Source: Citrobacter amalonaticus (GTDB taxonomy: Bacteria; Pseudomonadota; Gammaproteobacteria; Enterobacterales; Enterobacteriaceae). Taken from it: a stretch of 64,000 nucleotides of DNA. Location: contig NZ_PQMB01000001.1 of the NCBI RefSeq assembly GCF_002918555.1, positions 1,018,632 through 1,082,631 on the forward strand, given 5' to 3'. A model generated the notes under the pieces. That model was not told the origin of the DNA, did not search any database, and saw only the letters and a list, made by a program, of their open reading frames with translations. The translations under genes were made by a program, and so were the position numbers. Below, piece by piece: positions 1 through 8,572 of this stretch (the stretch's first letter is position 1; every line of letters begins with the position of its first letter).

Positions 1-659
1 ATGGTTTTCTGGTCTACTGGCTGCGCGTTCCGGCAATCATCATTACCATCGCCACGCTGAACGTCTATTATGGCCTGCTGGTTTACGCCACCAAAGGCAC
101 CTGGCTGTATGGTTTCCCCGACTGGTTTATGAACGGCATTAACTGGTTCTCGTTCACCGCAGCGGATGGTTACGATTACGGCATTACGCTGCCCCTGCTT
201 TGTCTGGCGGCGGCGATCGTGTTTACCGCAGTGCTGATGAACTCCACCCGCCTTGGCCGCCAGATTTACGCCATGGGCGGCAACCGTGATGCGGCCTCGC
301 GCCTGGGGCTGAATTTGCTGAAGCTCCACTTCTACGTCTACGGCTATATGGGCATTCTTGCTGGTGTTGCCGCCGTGGTGCAGGCGCAGATCACGCAGTC
401 CGTTGCGCCAAATTCCCTGCTTGGGTTTGAACTGACGGTGCTGGCGGCGGTCGTGCTGGGAGGTACCAGCATGACCGGCGGTCGCGGCACGTTAACCGGC
501 ACGCTGCTCGGGGTGATCCTGCTGGCCTTTTTACAAAACGGCCTGACGCTGCTCAGCGTCTCCTCTTACTGGCACACCGTTTTCAGCGGCACCATTATCC
601 TGGTCAGCATTAGCGCCACGGCCTGGAATGAAAAACGCAAACTGGCAAGGGAGCTTTGA
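1..659 (+). CDS. Sugar ABC transporter permease, 5' end cut by window edge
   Basis: Inner-membrane permease of the BPD_transp_2 family (ribose/AI-2 type importers). The reading frame is open from base 3 to the TGA at 657-659, so the first internal ATG at 129 is not the true start and the protein begins outside the window. Hydrophobic segments and the family motif with GGTSMTGGRGTLTGTLLG near the C-terminus (about bases 460-515) are visible. It is followed by a second permease gene one base after its stop, then a kinase and an SIS protein, so it is the visible head of a sugar uptake operon whose ATPase and binding protein are presumably upstream. The substrate cannot be told from the sequence; an LsrC-like position in a permease pair is an inference. 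Confidence 0.88.
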   Translation, partial: GFLVYWLRVPAIIITIATLNVYYGLLVYATKGTWLYGFPDWFMNGINWFSFTAADGYDYGITLPLLCLAAAIVFTAVLMNSTRLGRQIYAMGGNRDAASRLGLNLLKLHFYVYGYMGILAGVAAVVQAQITQSVAPNSLLGFELTVLAAVVLGGTSMTGGRGTLTGTLLGVILLAFLQNGLTLLSVSSYWHTVFSGTIILVSISATAWNEKRKLAREL

Positions 660-660
660 G

Positions 661-1614
661 ATGAAAACATTCGCCAGATTTTTCCCCGGCGACGCCATCA
701 TTCGCCTGCAGTGCATCATTATTATTGTGGTCGCGCTGGCTTTTTCCGTCCTGCTCGGCGGTCGTTTTTTCAGCGTGGCTAACTTCCAGTCCATCGGTTC
801 ACAATTACCTGTTCTTGGCATGCTGGCGCTGGGAATGGGCATCACCATGTTGACCGGCGGCATTAACCTGTCGATTATCGCCGGCGCCAATGCCTGTTCA
901 CTGGTGATGGCCGCGGTGATTGTCACTCATCCGGATAATCCGCTGTTCCTGGTGCTTGCCCTGCTGGCGGGACTCGCCGTCGCCGTGGCGATTGGCACGC
1001 TCAACGGCGCGCTTATCGCCTGGGTTGGCGTCTCTCCTATCCTCGCCACTCTGGGGACGATGACGCTCATTTCCGGTCTCAATATTCTGCTCTCCAACGG
1101 AACGGTGATTTCCGGTTTTCCGGCGGCTATTCAGTTCCTCGGCAACGCCACTCTTGCCGGTATCCCGGTGGCGCTGTTGCTCTTTTTATTGGTTGCGCTA
1201 CTGCTGTGGGTACTCCTGGAGCACACCACGCTGGGACGCAGCCTGTATCTGGTTGGCTCTAACGAGCAGGCGACTCGCTACAGCGGCGTCAGTACCGTGC
1301 GGGTGCAAATTTCCGTCTACGTCATTTCCGCGCTGCTGGGCTGGGCGGCTGCCATTTTGATGATGGCGAAATTCAACTCCGCAAAAGCCGGATACGGTGA
1401 ATCATATCTGCTGGTGACCATCCTCGCTTCCGTGCTGGGCGGCATCAACCCGGACGGCGGCTTCGGACGCATCATCGGTCTGGTGCTGGCGCTGATTGTG
1501 CTACAGATGCTGGAGAGCGGCTTTAACTTGCTGGGGATCAGCAGCTATCTGACGATGGCGCTATGGGGCGCGGTGCTGATCCTCTTTATTGCATTACAGA
1601 ATCGTAAAGCCTGA
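661..1614 (+). CDS. Sugar ABC transporter permease, second subunit
   Basis: Second BPD_transp_2 permease, 317 residues, that would pair with the preceding one to form a heterodimeric channel as LsrC/LsrD do. I chose ATG 661 rather than the in-frame ATG 628, because 628 lies inside the upstream gene while 661 follows an AAGGGAG ribosome site overlapping the upstream stop. About nine hydrophobic segments are spread along the protein, with the motif GGINLSIIAG near residue 65 and GGINPDGGFGRIIG near residue 265. The kinase gene starts 14 bases after its TGA. Substrate unknown; a pentose or pentulose is suggested only by the kinase. Confidence 0.88.
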   Translation: MKTFARFFPGDAIIRLQCIIIIVVALAFSVLLGGRFFSVANFQSIGSQLPVLGMLALGMGITMLTGGINLSIIAGANACSLVMAAVIVTHPDNPLFLVLALLAGLAVAVAIGTLNGALIAWVGVSPILATLGTMTLISGLNILLSNGTVISGFPAAIQFLGNATLAGIPVALLLFLLVALLLWVLLEHTTLGRSLYLVGSNEQATRYSGVSTVRVQISVYVISALLGWAAAILMMAKFNSAKAGYGESYLLVTILASVLGGINPDGGFGRIIGLVLALIVLQMLESGFNLLGISSYLTMALWGAVLILFIALQNRKA

Positions 1615-1628
1615 TTTCAGGAGAAAAA

Positions 1629-3269
1629 ATGATGGCGAGTTATTTCATTGGTGTGGATGTAGGAACCGGAAGCGCCCGTGCTGGCGTGTTTGACCTCAAC
1701 GGCAGAATGGTCGGCCAGGCCAGTCGTGCCATTGAAATTTACCGTCCGCAGGCCGATTTTGTTGAACAGTCTTCAGATAACATCTGGCAGGCGGTATGCA
1801 ACGCCGTGCGCGATGCCATCAACCAGTCGGATATCAATCCCATTCAGGTCAAAGGACTGGGATTTGACGCCACCTGCTCGCTGGTGGTGCTGGATAAAGA
1901 GGGTAAGCCGCTGACCATCAGCCCTTCCGGGCGCAGCGAGCAAAACATTATCGTGTGGATGGACCACCGCGCCATCACCCAGGCAGAGCGTATTAATGCC
2001 CTGCACCATCGGGTGCTGGACTATGTCGGCGGGATTATCTCCCCGGAAATGCAGACGCCAAAACTGCTGTGGCTGAAGCAGCATATGCCCAACACCTGGG
2101 CTAACGCCGGATACTATTTTGATCTGCCGGATTTTCTGACCTGGCGGGCGACCAACGACGATACCCGCTCGCTTTGTTCCACCGTCTGCAAATGGACCTA
2201 TATGGGCCATGAGGATAAGTGGGATGCCAGCTATTTCCGCCAGATTGGGCTGGAAGATTTGCTGGAGCACGATGCGGCAAAAATCGGCCGCTATGTCAAA
2301 ACCATGGGAGAACCGCTGGGTCACGGCCTGACCCAGCGCGCCGCCAGCGAACTGGGCCTGATACCGGGCACGGCGGTGAGCGTATCGATTATCGATGCCC
2401 ACGCCGGCACGCTTGGCACGCTTGGCGCCTGTGGTGTTTCCGGCGAGGTCGCGGATTTTGACCGCCGTATCGCGTTAATTGGCGGTACCTCCACCGGCCA
2501 TATGGCGATTTCCAAAGAGCCGCGTTTTATCGGCGGCGTCTGGGGACCGTACTATTCCGCCGTCCTGCCGGAATACTGGCTTAATGAAGGCGGTCAGTCG
2601 GCAACCGGCGCGTTAATCGACCATATTATTCAGTCGCACCCATGTTATGAAACCCTGCTGGCGCAGGCCAAAACCCAGGGACAGACGATTTATGAAGTGC
2701 TGAACGCGCTGCTGCGGAAAATGGCCGGTGAACCGGAAGATATCGCGTTCCTGACACGCGACATGCATATTCTCCCCTACTTCCACGGCAACCGTTCGCC
2801 GCGCGCCAATCCAACCTTAACCGGGGCAATGACCGGTCTGAAACTTTCTCGTACGCCAGAAGATATGGCGTTGCAGTATCTGGCGACCATCCAGGCAATT
2901 GCGTTAGGGACGCGGCATATCATTGAAACCATGAATCAAAGCGGCTACACCATCGATACCATTATGGCCAGCGGCGGCGGCACCAAAAATCCGATCTTCG
3001 TTCAGGAGCACGCCAACGCCACCGGCTGCGCCATGCTGTTACCGGAAGAGAGTGAAGCGATGCTGCTGGGCGGCGCGATGATGGGCACCCTTGCCGCTGG
3101 CGTGTTTGAAACCTTCCCGGAAGCAATGTCGGCGATGAGCCGGATTGGCAAAACGGTCACCCCGCAGACCAACCGCATCAAGCAGTACTACGATCGTAAA
3201 TATCAGGTGTTCCACGAGATGTATCAGGATCATATGAAGTACCGCCAACTGATGCAGGGGGAAGCATGA
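1629..3269 (+). CDS. FGGY-family pentulose kinase (ribulokinase-like)
   Basis: Cytoplasmic ATP-dependent sugar kinase of 546 residues, the usual length of the FGGY pentulose kinase subfamily. The N-terminal phosphate-binding motif GVDVGTGSARAGVFD lies at about residues 8-22, and the C-terminal ATP-binding lobe carries ASGGGTKNPIFVQ around 448-460. The start is ATG 1629 or ATG 1632; AGGAG at 1619-1623 serves either. The gene sits in an operon behind two sugar permeases and overlaps the next gene by the ATGA at 3266-3269, implying translational coupling. It would trap the imported ketopentose as its 5-phosphate. The exact sugar (D-ribulose, L-ribulose, xylulose or a related sugar) is not decided by the sequence. 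Confidence 0.85.
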   Translation: MMASYFIGVDVGTGSARAGVFDLNGRMVGQASRAIEIYRPQADFVEQSSDNIWQAVCNAVRDAINQSDINPIQVKGLGFDATCSLVVLDKEGKPLTISPSGRSEQNIIVWMDHRAITQAERINALHHRVLDYVGGIISPEMQTPKLLWLKQHMPNTWANAGYYFDLPDFLTWRATNDDTRSLCSTVCKWTYMGHEDKWDASYFRQIGLEDLLEHDAAKIGRYVKTMGEPLGHGLTQRAASELGLIPGTAVSVSIIDAHAGTLGTLGACGVSGEVADFDRRIALIGGTSTGHMAISKEPRFIGGVWGPYYSAVLPEYWLNEGGQSATGALIDHIIQSHPCYETLLAQAKTQGQTIYEVLNALLRKMAGEPEDIAFLTRDMHILPYFHGNRSPRANPTLTGAMTGLKLSRTPEDMALQYLATIQAIALGTRHIIETMNQSGYTIDTIMASGGGTKNPIFVQEHANATGCAMLLPEESEAMLLGGAMMGTLAAGVFETFPEAMSAMSRIGKTVTPQTNRIKQYYDRKYQVFHEMYQDHMKYRQLMQGEA

Positions 3270-3871
3270 ATCCCTCATGGCAGCAGGCCACCCGCGTCTG
3301 GCAGTTATACAGTGAGGCGCTGGCGGGTCTTGAGCATCATCTGAATGAGGCGCAGTGGCAGGCGCTGATGGCGGAACTGCGCGGCTGTCGGGGCAAAATC
3401 GTGGTCACCGGCGTGGGTACCTCCGGCGTGGCGGCGCGAAAAGTGGCGCATATGCTGGCCTGCGTCGAGCGTCCGGCGATCTACCTCAACGCCACTGACG
3501 CCGCGCATGGCGACCTGGGTTTTTTACGCGACGACGATTTGGTGATCATGCTTTCGCGCGGCGGCAACTCTGATGAACTCACCCGGCTGCTGCCGGGGCT
3601 GGGAGCGAAAAAGGTGCCGGTCCTCAGCGTCACGGAAAACCCGGACTCCGCCATTGCCAGAGCCTCTCGCCTGGTTATCTCTACGGGCGTGCAGCGGGAA
3701 GCAGACCCGCTGAATATGTTGGCCACGACGTCAATCATTCTGGTGCTGGCGATTTTTGATGCCGCCTGCGCCTGTCTGATGAACGAGAGTGGTTATTCGA
3801 AAGAGACGCTTCTGGCGGTCCATCCTGGCGGCGATGTGGGATTAAGCCTCAGTCAGGAACATAAGGTCTGA
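3266..3871 (+). CDS. SIS-domain sugar-phosphate isomerase, GutQ/KdsD-like without CBS domains
   Basis: Protein of 201 residues consisting of a single SIS (sugar isomerase) domain. Hallmarks shared with GutQ/KdsD are GVGTSGVAARKVAHM near residue 48, AAHGDLGFL near 76, the EADPLNMLATTS stretch near 147 and HPGGDVG at about 188-194. It ends where GutQ and KdsD begin their two CBS domains, so it is a minimal form. It overlaps the kinase gene by four bases. In the family, such domains interconvert D-ribulose 5-phosphate and D-arabinose 5-phosphate, which would fit a product of the neighbouring kinase; that pairing is inference. A hairpin lies just past its stop. Confidence 0.8.
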   Translation: MNPSWQQATRVWQLYSEALAGLEHHLNEAQWQALMAELRGCRGKIVVTGVGTSGVAARKVAHMLACVERPAIYLNATDAAHGDLGFLRDDDLVIMLSRGGNSDELTRLLPGLGAKKVPVLSVTENPDSAIARASRLVISTGVQREADPLNMLATTSIILVLAIFDAACACLMNESGYSKETLLAVHPGGDVGLSLSQEHKV

Positions 3872-3876
3872 AATAC

Positions 3877-3906
3877 CCCGGTACCGTTCACATTGACGGT
3901 GCCGGG
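3877..3906 (+). terminator. Hairpin after the sugar operon
   Basis: CCCGGTACCGT (3877-3887) pairs with ACGGTGCCGGG (3896-3906) with one G-U pair and an 8-base loop, five bases after the SIS gene stop. No clear T-run follows, so it may be an mRNA-end stabiliser or a weak terminator. Confidence 0.5.
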
Positions 3907-4093
3907 CCTGCAAGTAAAAGATAAAACAGTGAAAAAAAGCGTTAAAGCGCTGCGTTTCACTCTCTTCATCTCATCCTCACGATAAAAATTCTGTGACGCT
4001 CGCCAATATTCCTGGCGGAAAGCTTTTCATTCACCATTTCTATGAGCAAACTTTAGCTATTCTTATCAAACATACATACGGGAGAGCTGACGG
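3907..4093 (+). promoter_or_regulatory. csiE upstream region
   Basis: 187 bases upstream of csiE. A TGTGA half-site (3992-3996) and an AT-rich stretch with CTATTCTTA about 40 bases before the start are compatible with the CRP and sigmaS control known for E. coli csiE, but neither is a strong match. GGGAGAG before ATG 4094 is the ribosome site. No other gene is seen. Confidence 0.35.
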
Positions 4094-5374
4094 ATGATGA
4101 CAACCCTTGCTCCGCCATCTGTACTTTCCGGTCCCCAGCGCCGTTGCCAGGTACTGCTGACGCTTTTCCAACCGGGGCAGGCTGCCACCACGGAAACATT
4201 CAGCACGCTAAATGGCGTCGATGAAAACAGGTCCCGTGACGATATTCTCGAAACGGGTCTGGAGATCCAACGTTATCATCGACTGACCATCACCACGAGT
4301 CAGGACGGCGGCTACCGGATTGAAGGAACAGCAATCAATCAACGCCTTTGCCTTTTACACTGGTTAAGACGCAGCCTGCGGCTTTGCCCGGCGTTTGTCA
4401 GCCAGCACTTTACTCCAGCGTTAAAAAGCGAGCTGAAACGGCAGGGGGTCCCGCGCACGCTGTATGATGACACCAACCTGCACGCGCTGATTAACCTTTG
4501 CGCACGCCGGTTACAAAAGCCGTTTGAATGCCGTGATGTGCAATTTTTGCGCCTGTATCTGCAATATTGTCTGCTGCAACATCATGCGGGAATCGCGCCT
4601 GAGTTTAATCCACTGCAGCAGCGGTGGGTTCAGTCCTGCGCAGAATACCCGGTTGCTCAGGAAATTGGTCGCCACTGGCAGCGACGAGTCATGCAAACGG
4701 CCCCGCTTAATGAGTCGCTGTTCATGTCCCTGCTGTTCTCCATGATCCGCATTCCCGATCCGCTTCGCGATAATCACCCGCAGAATCAGCAACTGCGTAT
4801 AGCCATCGCCCGTCTGGTGCTCCGCTTTCGTGAGATGGGGAACGTCCGTTTCACCGATGAGCAGGGGCTGAACGACCATCTCTATGTTCATCTTGCTCAG
4901 GCGCTGAACCGTAGCCTGTTCGCTATTGGTATTGATAACACACTGCCGGAAGAGTTCTCCCGCTTGTATCCACGCCTGATGAGCACCACGCGCAGAGCCA
5001 TGCGCGGGTTTGAAGAAGAGTATGAGATTGAATTTTCAGAAGAAGAAGCCGGACTGGTGGCCGTGATTTTTGGCGCATGGCTGATGCAGGAGAAAGATCT
5101 GCATGAAAAGCAGGTCGTCCTGCTGACGGGAAGCAAGCCTGAGCTGGAGACGCAGATTGAGCAGCAGCTGCGAGAGCTTACCCTGCTGCCGCTCAATATT
5201 AAGCATCTTCCGCTACACAGTTTTCAAAAAGAAGGGGCCCCGCGTAATGTGGCACTGATCGTCACCCCTTACAGCACGCTGCTGCCGCTTTTTTCACCGC
5301 CGTTGATTCACGCCGAGCAGACGCTGACGCCGCATCAACAGCAGCAGATCCGCAAAATGCTGGAATCAGGCTGA
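4094..5374 (+). CDS. csiE: Stationary phase-inducible protein CsiE
   Basis: 426-residue homologue of E. coli CsiE, a PRD-containing protein induced by carbon starvation and stationary phase. The N-terminus (MMTTLAPPSVLSGPQRRCQ), the central block ALNRSLFAIGIDNTLPEEF and the C-terminal IRKMLESG all agree with the E. coli protein. It has the architecture of an antiterminator-like PTS-regulated protein (winged-helix-like N-terminus then PRD modules), but its molecular role is not established. It lies between the sugar operon and the convergent hcaT, whose last nine bases it overlaps (5366-5374). Confidence 0.93.
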   Translation: MMTTLAPPSVLSGPQRRCQVLLTLFQPGQAATTETFSTLNGVDENRSRDDILETGLEIQRYHRLTITTSQDGGYRIEGTAINQRLCLLHWLRRSLRLCPAFVSQHFTPALKSELKRQGVPRTLYDDTNLHALINLCARRLQKPFECRDVQFLRLYLQYCLLQHHAGIAPEFNPLQQRWVQSCAEYPVAQEIGRHWQRRVMQTAPLNESLFMSLLFSMIRIPDPLRDNHPQNQQLRIAIARLVLRFREMGNVRFTDEQGLNDHLYVHLAQALNRSLFAIGIDNTLPEEFSRLYPRLMSTTRRAMRGFEEEYEIEFSEEEAGLVAVIFGAWLMQEKDLHEKQVVLLTGSKPELETQIEQQLRELTLLPLNIKHLPLHSFQKEGAPRNVALIVTPYSTLLPLFSPPLIHAEQTLTPHQQQQIRKMLESG

Positions 5375-6505
5375 TGCGGCCACTTTAGGCCGCAGAACCA
5401 TTGCCGGGAGTGCCACCAGCGCCATCACCCAGAATACGCCGTGCCCCAGATGCTGATATAAGAAACCCGCAAACACGGTCATCACGGCGATACTGCCGCC
5501 CATCGCCACGGCTGAATAGACCGCCTGCAGACGAATCACTTCACTTCCCTGGCGTGCGGCAATGTAACGCATCGCCGCCAGATGGCAGACGGTAAAGGTG
5601 CCGCAATGCAGGATCTGCACCACAATCAGCCACGGCAGCGCGGTGGTCCAGCCCATCAATCCCCAGCGAATCACCCCGCACACGGCGGAGAGCAGCAGCA
5701 GATCGCGCGCGCTGAAGCGGCGGAACAGCCTGTTGCTCAGAGCAAAGATGATCACCTCTGCGACGACCCCCAGCGACCATAAATAGCCCACCGCCGAGGC
5801 CGAATAGCCCGCCCCCTGCCAGTAAATCGCGCTGAAGCCGTAGTAAGCGGCATGGGCTCCCTGCAACAGGCAGACGCAGGCGAGAAAACGCCAGCTTTGG
5901 GCAACCAGCGCGCGCCAGGCGGGCCATCCGGCACTCTCATGCTGGCGGCTTGCCCCCTGCGGTAAAATGGCCGGACGCAGTAGCATACCTGACAGCATCG
6001 ACGCCACGCCCAAGCTCAACATCACCAGAATAACCCGGTAATCAAACAGGCTGATCAGCTTCCCGGTCAGCGCCGAACCGATGACAAAGGCAACCGATCC
6101 CCACAGCCGCACCCGGCCATAATCCATGGTGAACTGTTTTTGCCAGGTGTTCGCCAGCGCATCGGTTAGCGGTACCAGAGGAGAGAAAAAGAGGTTGAAG
6201 CCGATCATGACCACCATCAGCCATGCCACGTGCGTCCCCGCCCAGAAAGCAAGCGCAAACATCAATGCCAGCAGGGCCAGAATGCGTAATGCAGAAATCA
6301 GCCGGGAGGGATCGCTCACCCGTGGGGCGATTAACAGGCTGCCGAGAAAGCGGGCCACCAGCCCGGCGCCAAGCAGTAGTCCGATGGTCTCTGGCGTGAG
6401 TCCAAGACCTTTAAGCCAGACACTCCAGAAGGGGAGAAAAATTCCGTAACTAAAAAAGTAGGTGAAATAACTAAGCGCCAGCCAGCGCGTGGAGTGTAAG
6501 ACCAT
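5366..6505 (-). CDS. hcaT: 3-phenylpropionate MFS transporter HcaT
   Basis: 379-residue major facilitator protein with about twelve membrane segments, closely matching E. coli HcaT in length and sequence (starts MVLHSTRWLALSYF, ends LRPKVAASA). In E. coli it belongs with the hcaR regulator and the hcaEFCBD dioxygenase genes for phenylpropionate and cinnamate degradation. Here those genes are missing: the next gene upstream is yphB, 87 bases away. Ribosome site GGAGGAAT precedes ATG at 6505. The substrate named for E. coli may not be used the same way without the catabolic enzymes. Confidence 0.9.
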   Translation of the reverse strand: MVLHSTRWLALSYFTYFFSYGIFLPFWSVWLKGLGLTPETIGLLLGAGLVARFLGSLLIAPRVSDPSRLISALRILALLALMFALAFWAGTHVAWLMVVMIGFNLFFSPLVPLTDALANTWQKQFTMDYGRVRLWGSVAFVIGSALTGKLISLFDYRVILVMLSLGVASMLSGMLLRPAILPQGASRQHESAGWPAWRALVAQSWRFLACVCLLQGAHAAYYGFSAIYWQGAGYSASAVGYLWSLGVVAEVIIFALSNRLFRRFSARDLLLLSAVCGVIRWGLMGWTTALPWLIVVQILHCGTFTVCHLAAMRYIAARQGSEVIRLQAVYSAVAMGGSIAVMTVFAGFLYQHLGHGVFWVMALVALPAMVLRPKVAASA

Positions 6506-6569
6506 GATTCCTCCCGATTAGAGGGAGTAGTCTGGCAATAAACGCTCAAAGCTGCAAGTTGACGTTATT

Positions 6570-6589
6570 CCTGCCCGTTTCCGGGCAGG
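6570..6589 (-). terminator. Hairpin after the yph operon
   Basis: CCTGCCCG and CGGGCAGG pair around a four-base loop just past the yphB stop on the minus strand. There is no T-run, so termination is possible but not certain; it separates yphB from hcaT. Confidence 0.5.
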
Positions 6590-6592
6590 GGC

Positions 6593-7474
6593 TTAACAAG
6601 AATGAATATTCAGGGTCATCTTTTGCCGCATGCTTTCGCCGTATGCCAACAGGGTTAACTGACCAAAATCCGGGCGATGGTGATCGTCAGGCGCATGGCT
6701 CATGGGTTCAAAACAGAAGAAATCAAAGGCATATCCCTTATCAAATGCCGGATCGGAAACAAAAACAAAATAGCAGGGTGCCGACGGTTCGGTGGTCATG
6801 GAAAGCGTATACCCCCGTTCTGGCTGTTGAATTGTCGCGGTGCCATCCCAACCGGAGAAACCATTATTCACCCAATGTTCGGGCAGCGGAGCAGGCTGAT
6901 TAAAATCCAGCGCCTGCGGCAAGCTCTCCTGATGTGCGCCGGTTAGCCAGTGCTCTTTCTCAAGCCAGTAGCCGGTGGCATGAGCCTGTATCCGGGTTCC
7001 CGGCGACAGCGGGAAATAGGGATGCCAGCCCAGGCCAAACGGTAGCGAATCCCCCTCATTGGTGACGATCAGTTCAACCTCAACCCCGCTGGCGTTCAGG
7101 GTAAAAACCTGCTGCGCCGTATAAAGATAGACTCCCTGCCGATGGATATACTCCAGCCTAAGCTGCGTCGGAGAGTGTGCCACGCCGCGCCAGCGATTCA
7201 GCCAGCCATCGCCGTGAAGGTAATGGCGGTCCCACTCAACGTTAGGTTGCAGCTGATGCTCTCCCGCCGGTGAGCGAAACCGATTCCCGCTCACCCGGTT
7301 ACCGAATGGCACAAGGGGAAAACAAGACGATTCCACCGCAATTCCGCTTTTCAGGCCCGGGCGCAGCACGGGGATCAGTTCCCCCTGATGTTGCCACCAC
7401 AGTCCCTCAATCGTCCCGCCCTGCTCCGCAACCTGAAGCCGCAGATCGCTATTTTCCAGCGTATAAAGCGTCAT
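6593..7474 (-). CDS. yphB: Aldose 1-epimerase family protein YphB
   Basis: 293-residue galactose-mutarotase-like protein, homologue of E. coli YphB. Conserved landmarks are CFPLVPFGNRVSGNRF (near residue 52), HYLHGDGW (near 84) with the catalytic-type His, GWHPYFPLSPG (near 148) and the Asp/Glu-rich tail FFCFEPMSHAPDDHH. Such proteins interconvert alpha and beta anomers of a sugar in the cytoplasm. It is the last gene of the yphGFEDCB strand, nine bases after the yphC stop, so it presumably acts on the sugar imported by YphDEF. The protein is noticeably less similar to E. coli than its neighbours. Confidence 0.87.
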   Translation of the reverse strand: MTLYTLENSDLRLQVAEQGGTIEGLWWQHQGELIPVLRPGLKSGIAVESSCFPLVPFGNRVSGNRFRSPAGEHQLQPNVEWDRHYLHGDGWLNRWRGVAHSPTQLRLEYIHRQGVYLYTAQQVFTLNASGVEVELIVTNEGDSLPFGLGWHPYFPLSPGTRIQAHATGYWLEKEHWLTGAHQESLPQALDFNQPAPLPEHWVNNGFSGWDGTATIQQPERGYTLSMTTEPSAPCYFVFVSDPAFDKGYAFDFFCFEPMSHAPDDHHRPDFGQLTLLAYGESMRQKMTLNIHSC

Positions 7475-7483
7475 CTGGCCCCC

Positions 7484-8545
7484 TTAATCCGGAAAGTTAA
7501 TAACCACTTTGCCGCACTTCCCGCTCGCCATCAGCGCATAGGCTTCCCCCGCCTGTTCAAGAGAAAAACGATGCGTAATCGCACTGTGCGGCCAGAGCTT
7601 CCAGTCGGTCAGATCGCGGGCGCATTTTTCCATATGGAACAGGCTGGTTACCCAGGAGCCAATAATACGCCGCTGGTGATGCATCAGGTCGGCACTCACT
7701 TCAAATTCAACTTTCCCGGTTTCACCGATATAGACAACCCGCCCCCAGTCCGCTGTCGACTGCAATGCCAGCAGACGACCCGCTGCATTACCGGAACAAT
7801 CCAGCGCCACATCCGCGCCGCCGTGCGTCAGTTCGGCAATCAGCGCCGGTAGATTCTCCGTCGTGGCCAGGAATCCGTTGTCCATCACGCCCAGCTGTTT
7901 TGCCGTCGCCAGGCGCTCCGGCAGCATATCGACGCCAATAACGCGCTTCGCCCCACGCCCCTTCGCCAGCATCATGGCCATCATGCCGACAGGTCCGAGG
8001 CCGACAACCAGAACGTTGTCACTGCCGGACACTTCGCCACGCAGAATACCTTCGTAGGCTGTCCCAACGCCGCAGCTAATAAACGCCCCGTCTTCATAGC
8101 TCAGGGCATCCGGGAGATGAATCAGGTCTTTCTCTTCCGCTAATAAATATTCAGCATGACCCCCGTCGCGCTGCCAGCCGTAGGCGGCTTTGCCCTCCCC
8201 GGTACAGGAGATCGGAAAACCCCGTCGGCAGTTGGAACAGAATCCGCAGCCGGAAATATGGTAAACCAACACCCGGTCACCCGCTTTGAAATGTCGGCAG
8301 CCAGCTCCGGTTTCAATAATTTGTCCACAAGGTTCATGACCGTTAACAAACCCCTGATACAATGGCTTATCCGGCGCAGCAGCAGTCCCCCGGTGCTGAT
8401 GATAAATATAATGAACATCGCTCCCGCAAATTCCTGATGATTTCATTTTAATGAGAACCTGATTGATCCCTGGCGTTGGCACAGGAACCTCTCTGAGTTC
8501 AACGGTGGAATTTCCCGGTAAAAAAGCAGCCAGCATTGTTTTCAT
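7484..8545 (-). CDS. yphC: Zn-dependent polyol/alcohol dehydrogenase YphC
   Basis: 353-residue medium-chain dehydrogenase, homologue of E. coli YphC. The catalytic zinc motif region (SSGICGSDVHY, near residue 37) and the four-Cys structural zinc loop (CGFCSNCRRGFPISC, about 100-114) are intact, as is the Rossmann glycine motif VVGLGPVGMM near 170. ATG 8545 is preferred over the adjacent ATG 8548 because GAGGG sits almost against the latter. It probably oxidises a sugar or sugar alcohol delivered by the YphDEF transporter; the substrate is unknown even in E. coli. Confidence 0.9.
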   Translation of the reverse strand: MKTMLAAFLPGNSTVELREVPVPTPGINQVLIKMKSSGICGSDVHYIYHQHRGTAAAPDKPLYQGFVNGHEPCGQIIETGAGCRHFKAGDRVLVYHISGCGFCSNCRRGFPISCTGEGKAAYGWQRDGGHAEYLLAEEKDLIHLPDALSYEDGAFISCGVGTAYEGILRGEVSGSDNVLVVGLGPVGMMAMMLAKGRGAKRVIGVDMLPERLATAKQLGVMDNGFLATTENLPALIAELTHGGADVALDCSGNAAGRLLALQSTADWGRVVYIGETGKVEFEVSADLMHHQRRIIGSWVTSLFHMEKCARDLTDWKLWPHSAITHRFSLEQAGEAYALMASGKCGKVVINFPD

Positions 8546-8572
8546 CATTCCCTCTACACAAATTAATAAATA

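Noticed and set aside
3985..4010. CRP site for csiE
   Set aside because: Only one TGTGA half is clear; the other half does not fit, so it is mentioned but not called.
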